Of a DNA stretch of 64,000 nucleotides, positions 35,228-45,800 are shown in pieces (position 1 is the first letter of the stretch; each line of letters opens with the position of its first letter). The DNA comes from Labrenzia sp. OB1 (GTDB lineage: Bacteria > Pseudomonadota > Alphaproteobacteria > Rhizobiales > Stappiaceae). Location of the stretch: NCBI RefSeq assembly GCF_001624695.1, contig NZ_JSEP01000002.1:62001-126000 (forward strand), given 5' to 3'. Made by a program: the position numbers and the translations under genes. Under the pieces are notes generated by a model. It ran no database searches. It saw only the letters and a list, made by a program, of their open reading frames with translations, and was not told the DNA's origin.

Positions 35228-36256
35228 TCACGTCAATTCGGTTCGAGCCTGCGCCACATCGATATCCTCGCCGTCGTCATAGCCGATCATATTGAGAGGG
35301 CGGGCGTTGCGTCCATTCATTTCGCACCAATGCACAAGTGCATCCTCCGCACCATGCGTGACCCAGATCCGTTCGGCCCCGGTTTCCAGAATGGTGCGGC
35401 ACAGATCGTCCCAATCCGCGTGATCGGAGACGATCAGCGGAAGCTCGGCGCCCCGCTGGCGGGCGCGGGCGCGCACCCGCATCCAGCCGGACGCCATGGC
35501 TGTCACCGGATCTCCGAAGCGCCGCGCCCAGCGGTCACTGAGTTGGCCGGGTGGGCAGAGAACGATTTCCCCCTGCAGCTCCTTGCCGCGTTTGCCGACC
35601 AGATCCACAGGTCCGAGAGCGATGCCCTGGCTAAGGTAGTAGCCGGTGAGCTTTTCCAGCGCGCCGTGGAGATAGATTGTCTTGTCGTAGCCGGCCGCCC
35701 GAAGTTCAGCGATGATCCGCTGCGCCTTGCCGAGCGCGTAGGCGCCGACCAGATGGGTCTGCTCCGGGAAGAGGTTCAGAGACGACAGAAGCTTGGCGAT
35801 TTCCCGATGGGCAGGCGGATGACGAAACACCGGCAAGCCGAATGTTGCCTCTGTTACGAAGGTGTCGCAGGGGACAAGCTCAAAGGGGGCGCAGGTCGGG
35901 TCGGCACGGCGTTTGTAGTCGCCTGAGACCACCGTGCGCCCCGCCGATCCGCTCAGCAGAACCTGAGCCGAACCGAGCACATGGCCCGCCGGGTGCAGGG
36001 ACACGTCCACTTCGCCAACCTTGAGCCGGGCGCCGTAGGCTATTTCCTGGAAAGTGCCGCAGAAATTCGCCCCATAGCGGATCGCCATGATCTCCAGCGT
36101 CTGCCGAGTCGCCAGAACGGCCCCGTGGCCCGCTCGGGCATGATCGGCATGGCCGTGGGTGATGATCGCCTTTTCCACCGGCCGGACGGGGTCGACATAG
36201 GCACCGGCTTGCGGACAATAGAGGCCTTCCGGCGTCAGGGATAGATGATCTGACAT
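35228..36256 (-). CDS. Ligase-associated DNA damage response exonuclease (metallo-beta-lactamase fold)
   Basis: 342 residues. The metallo-beta-lactamase motif HGHADHARAGHG (HxHxDH) is near residue 34. Further metal-site regions are LHPAGHVLGSAQVLL, VVSGDYKRRADPTC, the beta-CASP helicase-like segment LVGAYALGKAQRIIAEL and SDHADWDDLCRTI. It belongs to the exonuclease of the ligase/Lhr/PdeM set, related to SNM1/Pso2-type nucleases that process interstrand crosslinks or damaged ends. Here it is encoded 5 kb from the ligase and 1.4 kb from the helicase, on the strand opposite to the helicase. Confidence 0.9.
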   Translation of the reverse strand: MSDHLSLTPEGLYCPQAGAYVDPVRPVEKAIITHGHADHARAGHGAVLATRQTLEIMAIRYGANFCGTFQEIAYGARLKVGEVDVSLHPAGHVLGSAQVLLSGSAGRTVVSGDYKRRADPTCAPFELVPCDTFVTEATFGLPVFRHPPAHREIAKLLSSLNLFPEQTHLVGAYALGKAQRIIAELRAAGYDKTIYLHGALEKLTGYYLSQGIALGPVDLVGKRGKELQGEIVLCPPGQLSDRWARRFGDPVTAMASGWMRVRARARQRGAELPLIVSDHADWDDLCRTILETGAERIWVTHGAEDALVHWCEMNGRNARPLNMIGYDDGEDIDVAQARTELT

Positions 36257-36327
36257 CTGCTCTTACATAAGTCGGACGATTGCAAATGCCACGGCCATAC
36301 GGCTCCACCGCCGTATGGCCGCCCCGG

Positions 36328-37554
36328 CTACTGACAGTAGGCGTATTCGAGCCGACAACCGGACGCCCCGTTGTTGGCGCACCAGCTTATGGCGAAATCG
36401 CGGGCTGCCTGCTCGCTGTCACCAGCGCCGATGCCGTTGCCGGATGGAGAGACTGCCAGCGCGTGACACCGTGCCTGGGTTGCGTCCGCAATCGTGCACT
36501 GCCGGCTCCCGCAATACTGCATGGCGAACTGTTCGGCACCGGCTCGGGTGGGCGCTGCACCGTGACCGAAGGCCCCGCCGGGTGCGAGAGCAAACGCCAT
36601 CCACCCCCCGCCCTGTCCGTTTGAACTGCCGGGGGCAGGCGCACCCGAGACCGCGGTACCGCAAACCTGGTAGATGCCAGCGATCTGCCGACCGTTGGAG
36701 CACATGATGCCACCCCATTGAAACCCGCGCTTGCCATTGTCGGCCACGACTTCAAACCAGTCGTAACCATCCATTCGTACGCCGGAGTTCCGGAGGATCG
36801 TTATCCAGGAGCCCTCAGGCAGGCTGCCGACCTGGGCATGGTTCGTTCCCGGACCACCACGTAATTTGCCGCCAAGAGACCTGCCCTGAACATTGAGGTC
36901 CCGGGGGTTGCCTGCCGTTGGCTGGACCTGAGCAGGCCGGCTGGTGCCGCATTGCTGATATATGCCCGCAAGGTGCTGACCGTTGGAACACATGATGCCG
37001 CCCCACTGGTAGCCGCGCTGACCGCTGTCCGCCGCCACTTCGAACCAGTCATAACCGTCGAAGCGGACGCCGGTATTGGTCAGGATGGTGACCCAGGTGC
37101 CTTCGGACAAGCTTCCCAACTGGCGGAAATTCGTTCCCGGTCCGTCGCGAAGCTTGCCACCAAGCGAACGGCCCTGGGCGTTGACCTGCGTTTCGTTGCC
37201 GCCGACAGCACCGCCTGCGTGGGTCTGCCTTCCGCCTGTCCCGGCCCTTGCAAGTTCGCAGCGATGCGAAACATCGCCCAGCCAAACCAAAGGTTCTCCT
37301 TTGTCGGTTTGAAAGGAAATGCCTGAACCCTCGTTGAAATATCCGCCCCGGCCATCCGGAACAAGGTCGGTCTTGGTACCAAGTTCCTCGTATACTGCCC
37401 GGCCTTCTTCAGGAATGGTTTGAACGAAAACGAACTGGTTCCCGGTATTGCACCTATAAGAAAGGCTTTCAGATGCCACAGCACCTGAACTCGCGCCAAG
37501 AACACCAACACAAATTGCGAAAACAGGTTTCAAAAACTTCAAGGATTCCTCCAT
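36328..37554 (-). CDS. Secreted protein: MliC-like domain, two SH3 repeats and DUF4189
   Basis: 408 residues. Signal peptide 1-28 (cleavage near AVA-SES). Residues 31-100 resemble the MliC lysozyme-inhibitor fold: YRCNTGNQFVFVQ at the start, the EELGTKTDLVPDGRGGYFNEGSGISFQTDKGE core and closing Cys in VSHRCE. Two 80-residue tandem repeats follow (about 125-203 and 221-300), each a bacterial SH3 module with QGRSLGGKLR, GPGTN, GYDWFEV and WGGIMCSNG. A DUF4189 domain fills 317-408 with six Cys. It is probably a periplasmic or surface protein binding peptidoglycan. I chose ATG 37554; the open frame starts at 37587. It sits between the exonuclease and helicase genes of the repair set without obvious relation. 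Confidence 0.75.
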   Translation of the reverse strand: MEESLKFLKPVFAICVGVLGASSGAVASESLSYRCNTGNQFVFVQTIPEEGRAVYEELGTKTDLVPDGRGGYFNEGSGISFQTDKGEPLVWLGDVSHRCELARAGTGGRQTHAGGAVGGNETQVNAQGRSLGGKLRDGPGTNFRQLGSLSEGTWVTILTNTGVRFDGYDWFEVAADSGQRGYQWGGIMCSNGQHLAGIYQQCGTSRPAQVQPTAGNPRDLNVQGRSLGGKLRGGPGTNHAQVGSLPEGSWITILRNSGVRMDGYDWFEVVADNGKRGFQWGGIMCSNGRQIAGIYQVCGTAVSGAPAPGSSNGQGGGWMAFALAPGGAFGHGAAPTRAGAEQFAMQYCGSRQCTIADATQARCHALAVSPSGNGIGAGDSEQAARDFAISWCANNGASGCRLEYAYCQ

Positions 37555-37657
37555 GATTAGCCCACCCGAACAATCGAGCACACGCAACCTGAATACAAGC
37601 TGAACATATCGGGTCCGGCCCCTCGCCTTTTCACGAACGCTACCTTAAAACAATGAC

Positions 37658-40162
37658 ATGGTTGCTGCAGTGCTTCCCGAAAAATTCCGGACCTGGTTCA
37701 CGTCACGGGGATGGGCTCCGCGGCCCCATCAGCTTGAGCTGATCGATCATCTTTCCCGGGGTCACTCCACCCTGCTAATCGCTCCGACCGGGGCGGGCAA
37801 GACACTCGCCGGTTTTCTGCCGAGTCTTGTCGAGCTGGACAGAAGCGGCAAGCGCAAGCCAGGCGCCGCGGACAACGGAATTCACACTCTCTACATTTCG
37901 CCGCTGAAGGCGCTCGCCGTCGACATTGCCCGTAATCTGGAAGCGCCGGTCACGGAAATGGACCTTCCGGTCAGGCTGGAAACCCGGACGGGCGACACGC
38001 CGTCCCACAAGCGCCAGCGGCAGAAGCTCAATCCGCCGGATATTCTTCTGACGACACCGGAGCAGATCGCGCTGCTTTTGTCCGATCCCGCATCAGCGCG
38101 GCTGTTCGCTTCGCTGAGGACCGTCATTCTGGATGAGCTGCATGCGCTGGTCACCTCCAAACGCGGCGATCTTCTGGCCCTGGGACTGGCACGGCTCCGA
38201 CGCCTGGCACCGAGGCTTCGAACCATCGGCCTGTCGGCGACGGTCGCCGAACCCGATGACCTGCGCGCCTATCTGGTGGACCAGCCGGACACGGAAGCGC
38301 GCGCGCTCTCCCATCTGGTGCAGGTTTCAGGTGGGGCCCAGCCGGACATCACCATCCTGGATTCCGAGGAACGTCTCCCCTGGTCCGGGCATTCCTCGCG
38401 CTATGCGATTGGCGACATCTACGACCTGATAAAAAAACACAATGTTTCGCTGCTGTTCGTGAACACCCGCAGCCAGGCGGAGATGGTGTTTCAGGAGCTG
38501 TGGCGCATCAACGACGAGACGCTGCCGATCGCGCTGCATCACGGCTCGCTCGATGTCGGCCAGCGGCGCAAGGTGGAAGCGGCGATGGCCGCCGGCAGCT
38601 TGAGAGCGGTTGTCGCCACATCCTCCCTCGATATGGGGATCGACTGGGGCGACATCGATCTGGTCATCAATATCGGCGCTCCAAAGGGGGCGAGCCGTCT
38701 GGCACAGCGGATCGGCCGTGCCAATCACCGCATGGACGAGCCCTCCAGAGCCGTCCTGGTGCCGGCCAACCGCTTCGAGGTGCTGGAATGCCAGGCGGCT
38801 CTGTCGGCTTCCAGACGCGGCGAGCAGGATACGCCGCCGCTGCGTAACGGCGCGCTGGATGTGCTCGCCCAGCACCTTCTGGGACTCGCCTGCGCCGATC
38901 CGCTGGACGCCCTTGCCACCTATGAGGAGATCCGCTCCTCGCAAACCTATCGTTACCTCGACTGGGAGGCCTTCGAGAAGGTGCTCGATTTTGTCGGCAC
39001 GGGCGGTTACGCGCTCAAGACCTATGAGCAATACGCCAAACTGAGGAAGGGCAAGGACGGGCTGTGGCGCATCGCGCATCCGAAGATTGCCCAGCAGTAC
39101 AGGCTGAATGTCGGCACCATCGTCGAAGCTCCCATGCTCAAGGTACGGCTGGTGAAGTCCAAGGCCGACGGGCGGCGGACGCCGGTCGGCCGCGGCGGGC
39201 GGATGCTGGGTGAGATAGAGGAATATTTCATCGAGCAACTTGCTCCGGGCGATACGTTCCTCTTCGGTGGAGAAGTGCTGCGCTTCGAGGCGATCCGGGA
39301 AAGCGAGGCTTACGTTTCGCGAGCGAAAACTGACAATCCGATGATCCCGTCCTATATGGGCGGCAAGTTCCCGCTCTCCACCTATCTGGCGGCCAGCGTG
39401 CGGGCGATGCTCGCGGATCCTGAGAGCTGGAAAGAGCTTCCGGACCAGGTGCGCGACTGGCTGGAGATCCAGAGAGAGAAGTCGGTTCTGCCCCGCAAAG
39501 ACGGGCTGCTGGTGGAGACCTTTCCGCGTGCCAACAAACATTACATGGTCTGTTATCCGTTCGAAGGAAGGCTCGCCCATCAGACACTCGGCATGCTGCT
39601 GACGAAACGGCTGGAGAGAATGGGCGCGCAGCCGATGGGCTTTGTCGCCAATGACTATGCGCTCGCCGTCTGGGGCCTTCGCGACCTGTCATCCTTGTTT
39701 TCGTCCGGCCGCATTCCGCTGGATGAATTGTTCGAACAGGACATTCTCGGCGATGACCTGGACGCATGGCTGGCGGGGTCCAGTCTCATGAAACGGACCT
39801 TCCGCAATTGCGCCGTAATTGCCGGGCTAATCGAGCGCCGTCATCCGGGAAAGGAGAAGACGGGCCGTCAGGTCACCGTGTCCTCCGACCTGATCTACGA
39901 TGTGTTGCGCGCCCATGAACCGGACCACATCCTCCTCAAGGCCACCTGGAACGACGCGGCTGAAGGACTTCTGGATATCTCCCGTCTGGGGGAACTTCTT
40001 GCCCGGATCAAGGGACGAATCACGCATACTGGCCTTCCGCACGTCTCACCCCTCGCCGTGCCTATTCTTCTGGAGATAGGAAAAGAACCTGTCTATGGAG
40101 AGGCCATGGACACAATATTGGAAGAGGCGGCGCAAGAGCTGGTTCTGGAGGCTTTGGAATGA
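37658..40162 (+). CDS. lhr: Ligase-associated DEXH-box helicase (Lhr-like)
   Basis: 834 residues. Walker A APTGAGKT is at 42-49, LYISPLKALAVDI is motif Ia, DELH is at about 159-162, and LSATVAEPDDL, ATSSLDMGIDWGDIDLVINIG and AQRIGRANHRMDEPSRAV follow. The Lhr core, winged helix and C-terminal domain are all present. It belongs to the shorter Lhr subgroup found with the ATP-dependent ligase. Lhr enzymes are 3'-5' translocases that unwind RNA:DNA hybrids and are damage-inducible in other bacteria. The stop overlaps the start of pdeM by ATGA, so helicase and phosphoesterase are co-translated. Confidence 0.93.
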   Translation: MVAAVLPEKFRTWFTSRGWAPRPHQLELIDHLSRGHSTLLIAPTGAGKTLAGFLPSLVELDRSGKRKPGAADNGIHTLYISPLKALAVDIARNLEAPVTEMDLPVRLETRTGDTPSHKRQRQKLNPPDILLTTPEQIALLLSDPASARLFASLRTVILDELHALVTSKRGDLLALGLARLRRLAPRLRTIGLSATVAEPDDLRAYLVDQPDTEARALSHLVQVSGGAQPDITILDSEERLPWSGHSSRYAIGDIYDLIKKHNVSLLFVNTRSQAEMVFQELWRINDETLPIALHHGSLDVGQRRKVEAAMAAGSLRAVVATSSLDMGIDWGDIDLVINIGAPKGASRLAQRIGRANHRMDEPSRAVLVPANRFEVLECQAALSASRRGEQDTPPLRNGALDVLAQHLLGLACADPLDALATYEEIRSSQTYRYLDWEAFEKVLDFVGTGGYALKTYEQYAKLRKGKDGLWRIAHPKIAQQYRLNVGTIVEAPMLKVRLVKSKADGRRTPVGRGGRMLGEIEEYFIEQLAPGDTFLFGGEVLRFEAIRESEAYVSRAKTDNPMIPSYMGGKFPLSTYLAASVRAMLADPESWKELPDQVRDWLEIQREKSVLPRKDGLLVETFPRANKHYMVCYPFEGRLAHQTLGMLLTKRLERMGAQPMGFVANDYALAVWGLRDLSSLFSSGRIPLDELFEQDILGDDLDAWLAGSSLMKRTFRNCAVIAGLIERRHPGKEKTGRQVTVSSDLIYDVLRAHEPDHILLKATWNDAAEGLLDISRLGELLARIKGRITHTGLPHVSPLAVPILLEIGKEPVYGEAMDTILEEAAQELVLEALE

Positions 40163-40896
40163 GTGTACTCAGGTCACATTTGCGCAACTACACGGCTGCG
40201 CCGGTGTGTCATGACATTCCGATCAACGGTCAGCTTCTCGGCCTGCATGACAGCGGCGTGCTGTGGTGGCCGGACGAAAACACCCTTGTCGTTTCCGACC
40301 TGCATCTGGAAAAGGCTTCCAGCTACGCAAGGCGCGGTGTGATGCTCCCGCCTTACGACACCGGGGTCACTCTGGAAAAACTCGCCGGTGTGATGGACGC
40401 CTTCGATCCGGCGCGGGTGATCTGTCTCGGCGACAGCTTTCACGACTCGAAAGGCTCCGACCGCCTGCCCGCTCCCTACCGCGCCATGCTGACCACCCTG
40501 CAGCTCGGCCGGGAATGGATCTGGGTCACCGGCAATCATGACCCGGTCGCGCCCGTGCGGCTTTGCGGCGAGACTGTTGACGAGGTGTCCTTCGGGCCCC
40601 TCTCGTTCCGTCACGAACCGATCGAGAAGATCGGCTCGCAAGAAGCGCTGGGCGAAATCTGCGGCCATCTGCATCCTGCGGCGCGCGTGCGCCGCTTTGG
40701 CCGGTCCATCCGCCGTTCATGCTTCGCGACCGACGGCACCCGCCTCGTTCTGCCCGCCTTCGGCGCGCTCACCGGCGGTCTCAATGTGACCGATGAAGCC
40801 TACAGCATGATTTTCCGCCGCCGCCAGTTTTCCGTCTTCCTGCTCGGCAACGACCGCCTGTATCCGTTCACCGCCAGCCGTCTGGTCGGGGACTGA
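40159..40896 (+). CDS. pdeM: Ligase-associated phosphoesterase PdeM
   Basis: 245-residue calcineurin-like metallophosphoesterase. All family motifs are visible: SDLHLEKAS, GDSFHD, the GNHD motif in WVTGNHDPVAP, and GHLHPAA. The GH motif and its neighbours supply the two-metal site. In other bacteria PdeM/MPE acts on phosphodiesters and completes the ligase/exonuclease/Lhr repair set. Its ATG is inside the last codons of the helicase gene (four-base overlap). Confidence 0.92.
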   Translation: MSVLRSHLRNYTAAPVCHDIPINGQLLGLHDSGVLWWPDENTLVVSDLHLEKASSYARRGVMLPPYDTGVTLEKLAGVMDAFDPARVICLGDSFHDSKGSDRLPAPYRAMLTTLQLGREWIWVTGNHDPVAPVRLCGETVDEVSFGPLSFRHEPIEKIGSQEALGEICGHLHPAARVRRFGRSIRRSCFATDGTRLVLPAFGALTGGLNVTDEAYSMIFRRRQFSVFLLGNDRLYPFTASRLVGD

Positions 40897-41000
40897 TTCC
40901 TGCCCGGATTGCGGCGCCGAATTCACGCAAGAAGCGGCTTGCGCCTTTAAGGGATAATACGCTTCCGGAAAATCGGGGCGAATTTTATCCGCCACAGAGC

Positions 41001-41786
41001 TCAATCCCGCCGGAAAATCACACCTGCCAGCCAGCCGGTGAAAATGGCGAGGCTGACCGCCAGAATGCCATAGACCAGCGGATATTGCTGGGCGAGCCTG
41101 AAGGTAATCTGCTCAAAACCGATCTTGGCGACGGCCATGGTTTCCTCGGTCCGGGAGACCACTTCGCCCCCTTTGAACAGGAAGCTCTTCACCCTGTATT
41201 CGCCCACGGGGATGTTGGCCGGCAGGGGAATATTGGTGCGGAACATCGATGCGGTCAGAAACTGGATCGAGGTTTCCTGCTCCGAATAAAGTCCCGTCTC
41301 CTCACGCAGGCGGACAAAAGCCTCGCGGAAGTCGTCACGGTCGGCGAGCGGCACATTCGAGACACCGGAAACCGCCAGGTTGATGTGATTGAGACCAATG
41401 CCCAGATCATCGAGGATGTTGCGGTTGGCAAGTTCGCCGATATCGATGGTGCTGGCCACTGCGTAAAAGGACGGGACGTGCTGGAACCGCTCCGCCTCCC
41501 GATTCACCCAGACGCCGAGAAAGCGCCCCTTGCGCCGCGTGGTAATGTCCTGCGGAGGCCCCTCGACGACGATTGCGAGTTCCAGGCCGCCCGGATCGTT
41601 CGGCTGGCGCTCGAAGTTCTGCGCCTGGCCGAAGATGACGATTTCCGTTCCGGTGAAATTCGACTGAATGGAAATCACATCCGAAGACAGGGATGTGACC
41701 AGATCGCTAGTGTTCTCTTCGCCGACGGCCGGGGCGACAAACAGGACGGCGGCAAGCAGCGACCAAAGACCGGAGGAACGGATCAT
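41001..41786 (-). CDS. TIGR02186 family membrane protein
   Basis: 261 residues. A signal peptide (LLAAVLFVAPAVG) is followed by a long extracytoplasmic beta-rich domain. Diagnostic stretches are FTGTEIVIFGQ, VVEGPPQDITTRRKGRFLGVWVN and FYAVASTIDI. A single C-terminal TM segment (LVYGILAVSLAIFTGWLAGVIF) precedes a short basic tail, so the bulk faces the periplasm. The family is confined mainly to Alphaproteobacteria and is regularly found next to a TSUP permease. Here its start overlaps the permease stop by four bases, so it is likely an accessory subunit; its biochemical role is unknown. Confidence 0.88.
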   Translation of the reverse strand: MIRSSGLWSLLAAVLFVAPAVGEENTSDLVTSLSSDVISIQSNFTGTEIVIFGQAQNFERQPNDPGGLELAIVVEGPPQDITTRRKGRFLGVWVNREAERFQHVPSFYAVASTIDIGELANRNILDDLGIGLNHINLAVSGVSNVPLADRDDFREAFVRLREETGLYSEQETSIQFLTASMFRTNIPLPANIPVGEYRVKSFLFKGGEVVSRTEETMAVAKIGFEQITFRLAQQYPLVYGILAVSLAIFTGWLAGVIFRRD

Positions 41787-42712
41787 GCACCCGCCCCCTT
41801 GCGAATGGCGATGGAATAAAGATCGTCGGGGACCAGCAGCAGATCGACGGCAAAACGCAACCCGACGCCCATCACCAAAATCGCCAGCAGCAGCCGCAGT
41901 TGATCGCCGCGCAGGTTCTGCCCCATGCGCGCACCGAATTGCGCTCCGATGACGCCGCCGATCATCAGCGTCATCGCCAGAACGATATCGACGGTCTTGG
42001 TGCCCATGGCGTGAAAGATGGTCGCCGCGGCCATGGTGAAAAGGATCTGGAACAGCGAGGTGCCGATCACGATGCTGGTGGGAACCCGCAACAGGTAAAT
42101 CAGCGCCGGCACCATCATGAAGCCGCCGCCGATGCCGAGAACCGTTCCCAGGAAGCCGATAATGGCACCGAGACCGACAACAGGAATGACGCTGACATAG
42201 AGCTTCGAGCGGCGGAACCGCACCTTCAGCGGAAGACCGTGGATCCAGTTGTGCTGGCCGGGCCTGCGGGCCTTGGGCGCCGCACCCGATTTGCGCCGCC
42301 GGATCGCCCTGACCGATTCAAACAGCATCAGGCCGCCGATCGCCCCCAGGAAGGTCACATAAGAAAGGGAGATGACAAGATCGAGCTGGCCGACGGATTG
42401 CAACACGTCGAACAGAATAACGCCGATCAGGGACCCGAAAACACCGCCGGCCAGCAGGATTGTCGCCAGCTTCAGATCTATGGCCTTGCGGCGCCAGTAG
42501 GTGACGACCGCCGAAGCGGAGGAGGCAACGACCTGGGTGGTAACCGTCGCAACGGATACCGCCGGTGGAATTCCGGAAAAGATAAGCAGCGGTGTCAGCA
42601 AAAATCCGCCGCCGATACCGAAGAGGCCCGACAAGAAACCCACAGCTCCACCCATGCCGAATATCACGAAGATATTCACCGGGATTTCGGCTATGGGCAG
42701 GTATAATTGCAC
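41783..42712 (-). CDS. TSUP (TauE/SafE) family permease
   Basis: 309 residues with about eight TM helices in two repeats. Each repeat begins with the family signature: GFLSGLFGIGGGFLLTPLLIF near residue 25 and GFLGTVLGIGGGFMMVPALIYL near 190. A charged cytoplasmic loop (RRRKSGAAPKARRPGQ) separates the halves. TSUP proteins carry sulfite, thiosulfate or organosulfonates; the substrate is not determined here. It forms a two-gene operon with the TIGR02186 gene (ATGA overlap). The 145-bp upstream gap shows nothing distinctive. Confidence 0.9.
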   Translation of the reverse strand: MQLYLPIAEIPVNIFVIFGMGGAVGFLSGLFGIGGGFLLTPLLIFSGIPPAVSVATVTTQVVASSASAVVTYWRRKAIDLKLATILLAGGVFGSLIGVILFDVLQSVGQLDLVISLSYVTFLGAIGGLMLFESVRAIRRRKSGAAPKARRPGQHNWIHGLPLKVRFRRSKLYVSVIPVVGLGAIIGFLGTVLGIGGGFMMVPALIYLLRVPTSIVIGTSLFQILFTMAAATIFHAMGTKTVDIVLAMTLMIGGVIGAQFGARMGQNLRGDQLRLLLAILVMGVGLRFAVDLLLVPDDLYSIAIRKGAGA

Positions 42713-42857
42713 TGGATCACGCCAACAGACTGCAGATGGAACCGCAAGATGACTAAACTAAATTGGTTAAAGACCCGTGCGCGCAGGCGTGTCAACCAGC
42801 CAGCCGGCCTCTTCCGTTCGGTTGTGCGATTTTAGGCTAAAGCCGGCCGGGTTGCGA

Positions 42858-45800
42858 TCAGATCGCCTGACTTTTCAGCTCTTCAAGCAACTTGGCGTCC
42901 ACCTCACCGGTTTCCGGCAGGCCAAGGCTGCGCTGGAAGGCGCTGATGGCGCTGCGCGTCCGGGGTCCCATCTCGCCATCCGGCGTACCGGTGTCAAAGC
43001 CGAGATAGTTCAGCTTGTCCTGCGCCTCGCGAATCATCGACGTGTTGTCGACCGCTTGAACGGATGCCCGGGACGCGGGAAGCGCGGCACTGTCCGCCCA
43101 GTCCGACTGCATGGTCACCTTGTTCGCGGCCGGATCCGGTGTCTTCAACTTGAAGTTCTCCACCGCGAGCCGGGCGTTGGCCAGCATCTCCTGGTCCATC
43201 ATGTTGGCGATGTCGTCGCGGCGCTTGGCAGCTTCCGGGTCGCCCTGATCGGCCGCGATCGCGAACCACTTGTAGCTGGCGACGAGGTTCTTATCGACGC
43301 CGATACCGCCGGCATACAGAATGCCGAGATTGAACAGGCTGTCCTTGACCCCGAAATTGGCCGCGCTCTCGAACCATTTGCCGGCAGCCGCATAGTCGGG
43401 TTCTCCGCCGGCGCCTTCTGCGAACAGAACGGCGAGATTATGCATCGCCTTGGCATTGCCGGCTTCCGCGGCCTTCATGTACCAGGCCTTGGCTTTCGCA
43501 ATATCCTTTTCAACGCCGCGGCCCTTTTCATAAAGGCTGGCCAGACGGTATTGCGCAGGGGCAAGACCCTTGTTCGCCGCTTTCTGATACCAGACGGCGG
43601 CCTTTTCCAGGTCGGCCGGAACGCCGCTGCCTTCGGTATATTTCACGCCGACCAGGAATTCAGCCGCCGGATCACCGCTGGCGGCAGCACTGCGCAAGGC
43701 CATCGGGCCGATGGCTTCAGGCGGCAGATTTGCAATCAGACCGGCCGCCGGCTGGCCAGCACCGGCCACCTCGGTTTCAGTCGAAGTCTTGCCTGCCTTG
43801 TCAGATGCACTCCGGCTGAAGGTCGAGGGATTTTCCGTCTTTCCGGTTCCGAAGCTGCTGGCAACCCCGGCCGGAGGCGCAAAGGCCAGTTCGGTGTCGA
43901 CATCCACGGAACCGCTGGCGGAGGCCTGCTGAACCTTCCCGGACTCCAGGGCTGGATCACTCGCAGGTTTGGCGGCCTGGGTGTCCGGCGCCGACGCGGT
44001 GCTGGCCGCCGCAGGTGCGACGGCGGAGCCAACTGGCGCGGCCGCGGTACGTACCGGCTGAGTTTGCGGTGTTTGCGATCCGGAAACTGTGGCGCTGCCC
44101 GAGGCAGACTGCTGCTGACCAGATTGCACGGCTGCAGTGGCTTTCGCAGCGGCGGCGGCCAGATCCGTCTCTGCATCTTCCGGCAGCGCTTCGACGGACT
44201 CTATCGTTTTTTCTGCGATGGAGGCGACCTGCTCGCCGTCACCGGTCCCGCCGGTCGTCATCCGGTAGACCTGCAGGGTTCCGATCAGAAGCACAACCGC
44301 GGCAGCGGCGTAAAGTATGGTACGGCGACGGCCACCGGAGGACGCCGAAAGCTCGGGTGCCGGACGGTCGCCCGGCAGAACCCTGGCATCTTCTGCCTGA
44401 AAGTCCCTGTCCGCGATGTCCTCGGTGCCGAGTTCCAGATCCTTGACCGGTTGCGGTGCCGTCTTCCCGCCGGCAGCCGGCTTTTCCCGTCTCAGAACAT
44501 TGCGCAGCCAACCAACCCGTTCCTTGCCGCGTTCCTCGTCAGCGGCATCCGACCCGCTGAGTGCCTTGGGTTTCTTGTCGAGCCGGGCAGCCTCCGCGGA
44601 AGCTGCCTGCGCGGCCCGGCGGGCGGCCGCAATGAAATCCGCCTTGCGGTCCCGTGCACGCGTGTCGGGCCGCACGGATTCACCGGCAGACGTTTCGTGA
44701 TGGTCTTCTTCCGAACTCGCGGGGACAACAGACCTGGCGAAGACAGGCGTCTGATCGTCCTCCTTGAGCGGCGTGAAGCTCGCCGCAGGTGTAGCCGATA
44801 CGGTTTCCGGCCGTTCCAGATTGTCCAGGCGCTCCGTCAGCGAGCCGAGGACGGACTTGACGCCGTCAAAGGTATTGCGGGTGCGCTCTTCGCCACCTTC
44901 GGCGGCGTCCAGCAGGCGTCGAAGGTCGCCCTGCAGGGCATTGATTTCCTCGTCATACTGCGAGTGTTTCGCGTTCGGCAGGTTCGCGACAGCTTCCGTT
45001 GCTGCCTGTCTTGCGATTTCGGCGACGTCGGCACGGGACTGTTGCAGGCCTTGTTCAATCCGCTCCAGCACCGGCGAGAGCTGCTCCGCACCAAACGCCT
45101 TGCCGGAAGAGTTTTCGAGCTGTTCCGCAAGCGCGGCGACTTTTTCGCCAAGCTGTTCGAAACGGCCGTCATCGCTCAGTTCACCGCCTTTGGAGACGAC
45201 CTGGGCGAGATCCGCGATCCGCTGTTCCAGCGCCACGGTCGATGCGGGCGCGGTAACGCTGGCCCGCATGGAACCGATTTCCTCGCGCAATTTGTCGAGA
45301 TCCGCCGTCGTCACCGTGTCCGTCGGTTGGTCGAGCCGGGCGGTCAGGTCGCTCAGGCGGTCCTGAAGCTCGGACAGAAATTCGGTGTCGGTTCCACCGC
45401 CCCCCTTGGCATTCGACTTCGCGGGACGCGACCGGGTGGTTTTCTTTTCGATGGCGTCGATCTTGCCGGAAATCATTTCCAGCCGCTTTTCCAGCGCCTC
45501 GAAGGCCCCGGATTGCGCCGAGGGCAACGGCGCCGCATGTTCCATGCGCTCAAGGCGTTCGACGATATCGTCGAGACGCCGGTCCACACGGGAGAGGTGT
45601 TCATCGCCCAGCGGTTCGGCCCGGTCATCGGACATCATCCCGACGATATCTTCCAGACGCCCCTGCAGCCGGGCAAGCGTTTCCGGCTCGGGCATGCGGT
45701 CTTCCATCGCGGAAAGACGGGTGTCGAGACCGCGCTGCTCGCGTGCCAGGACTTCCAGATCGTCCAGCCGTCCGGAGACGAATTTCATGCGGTCGTCGAT

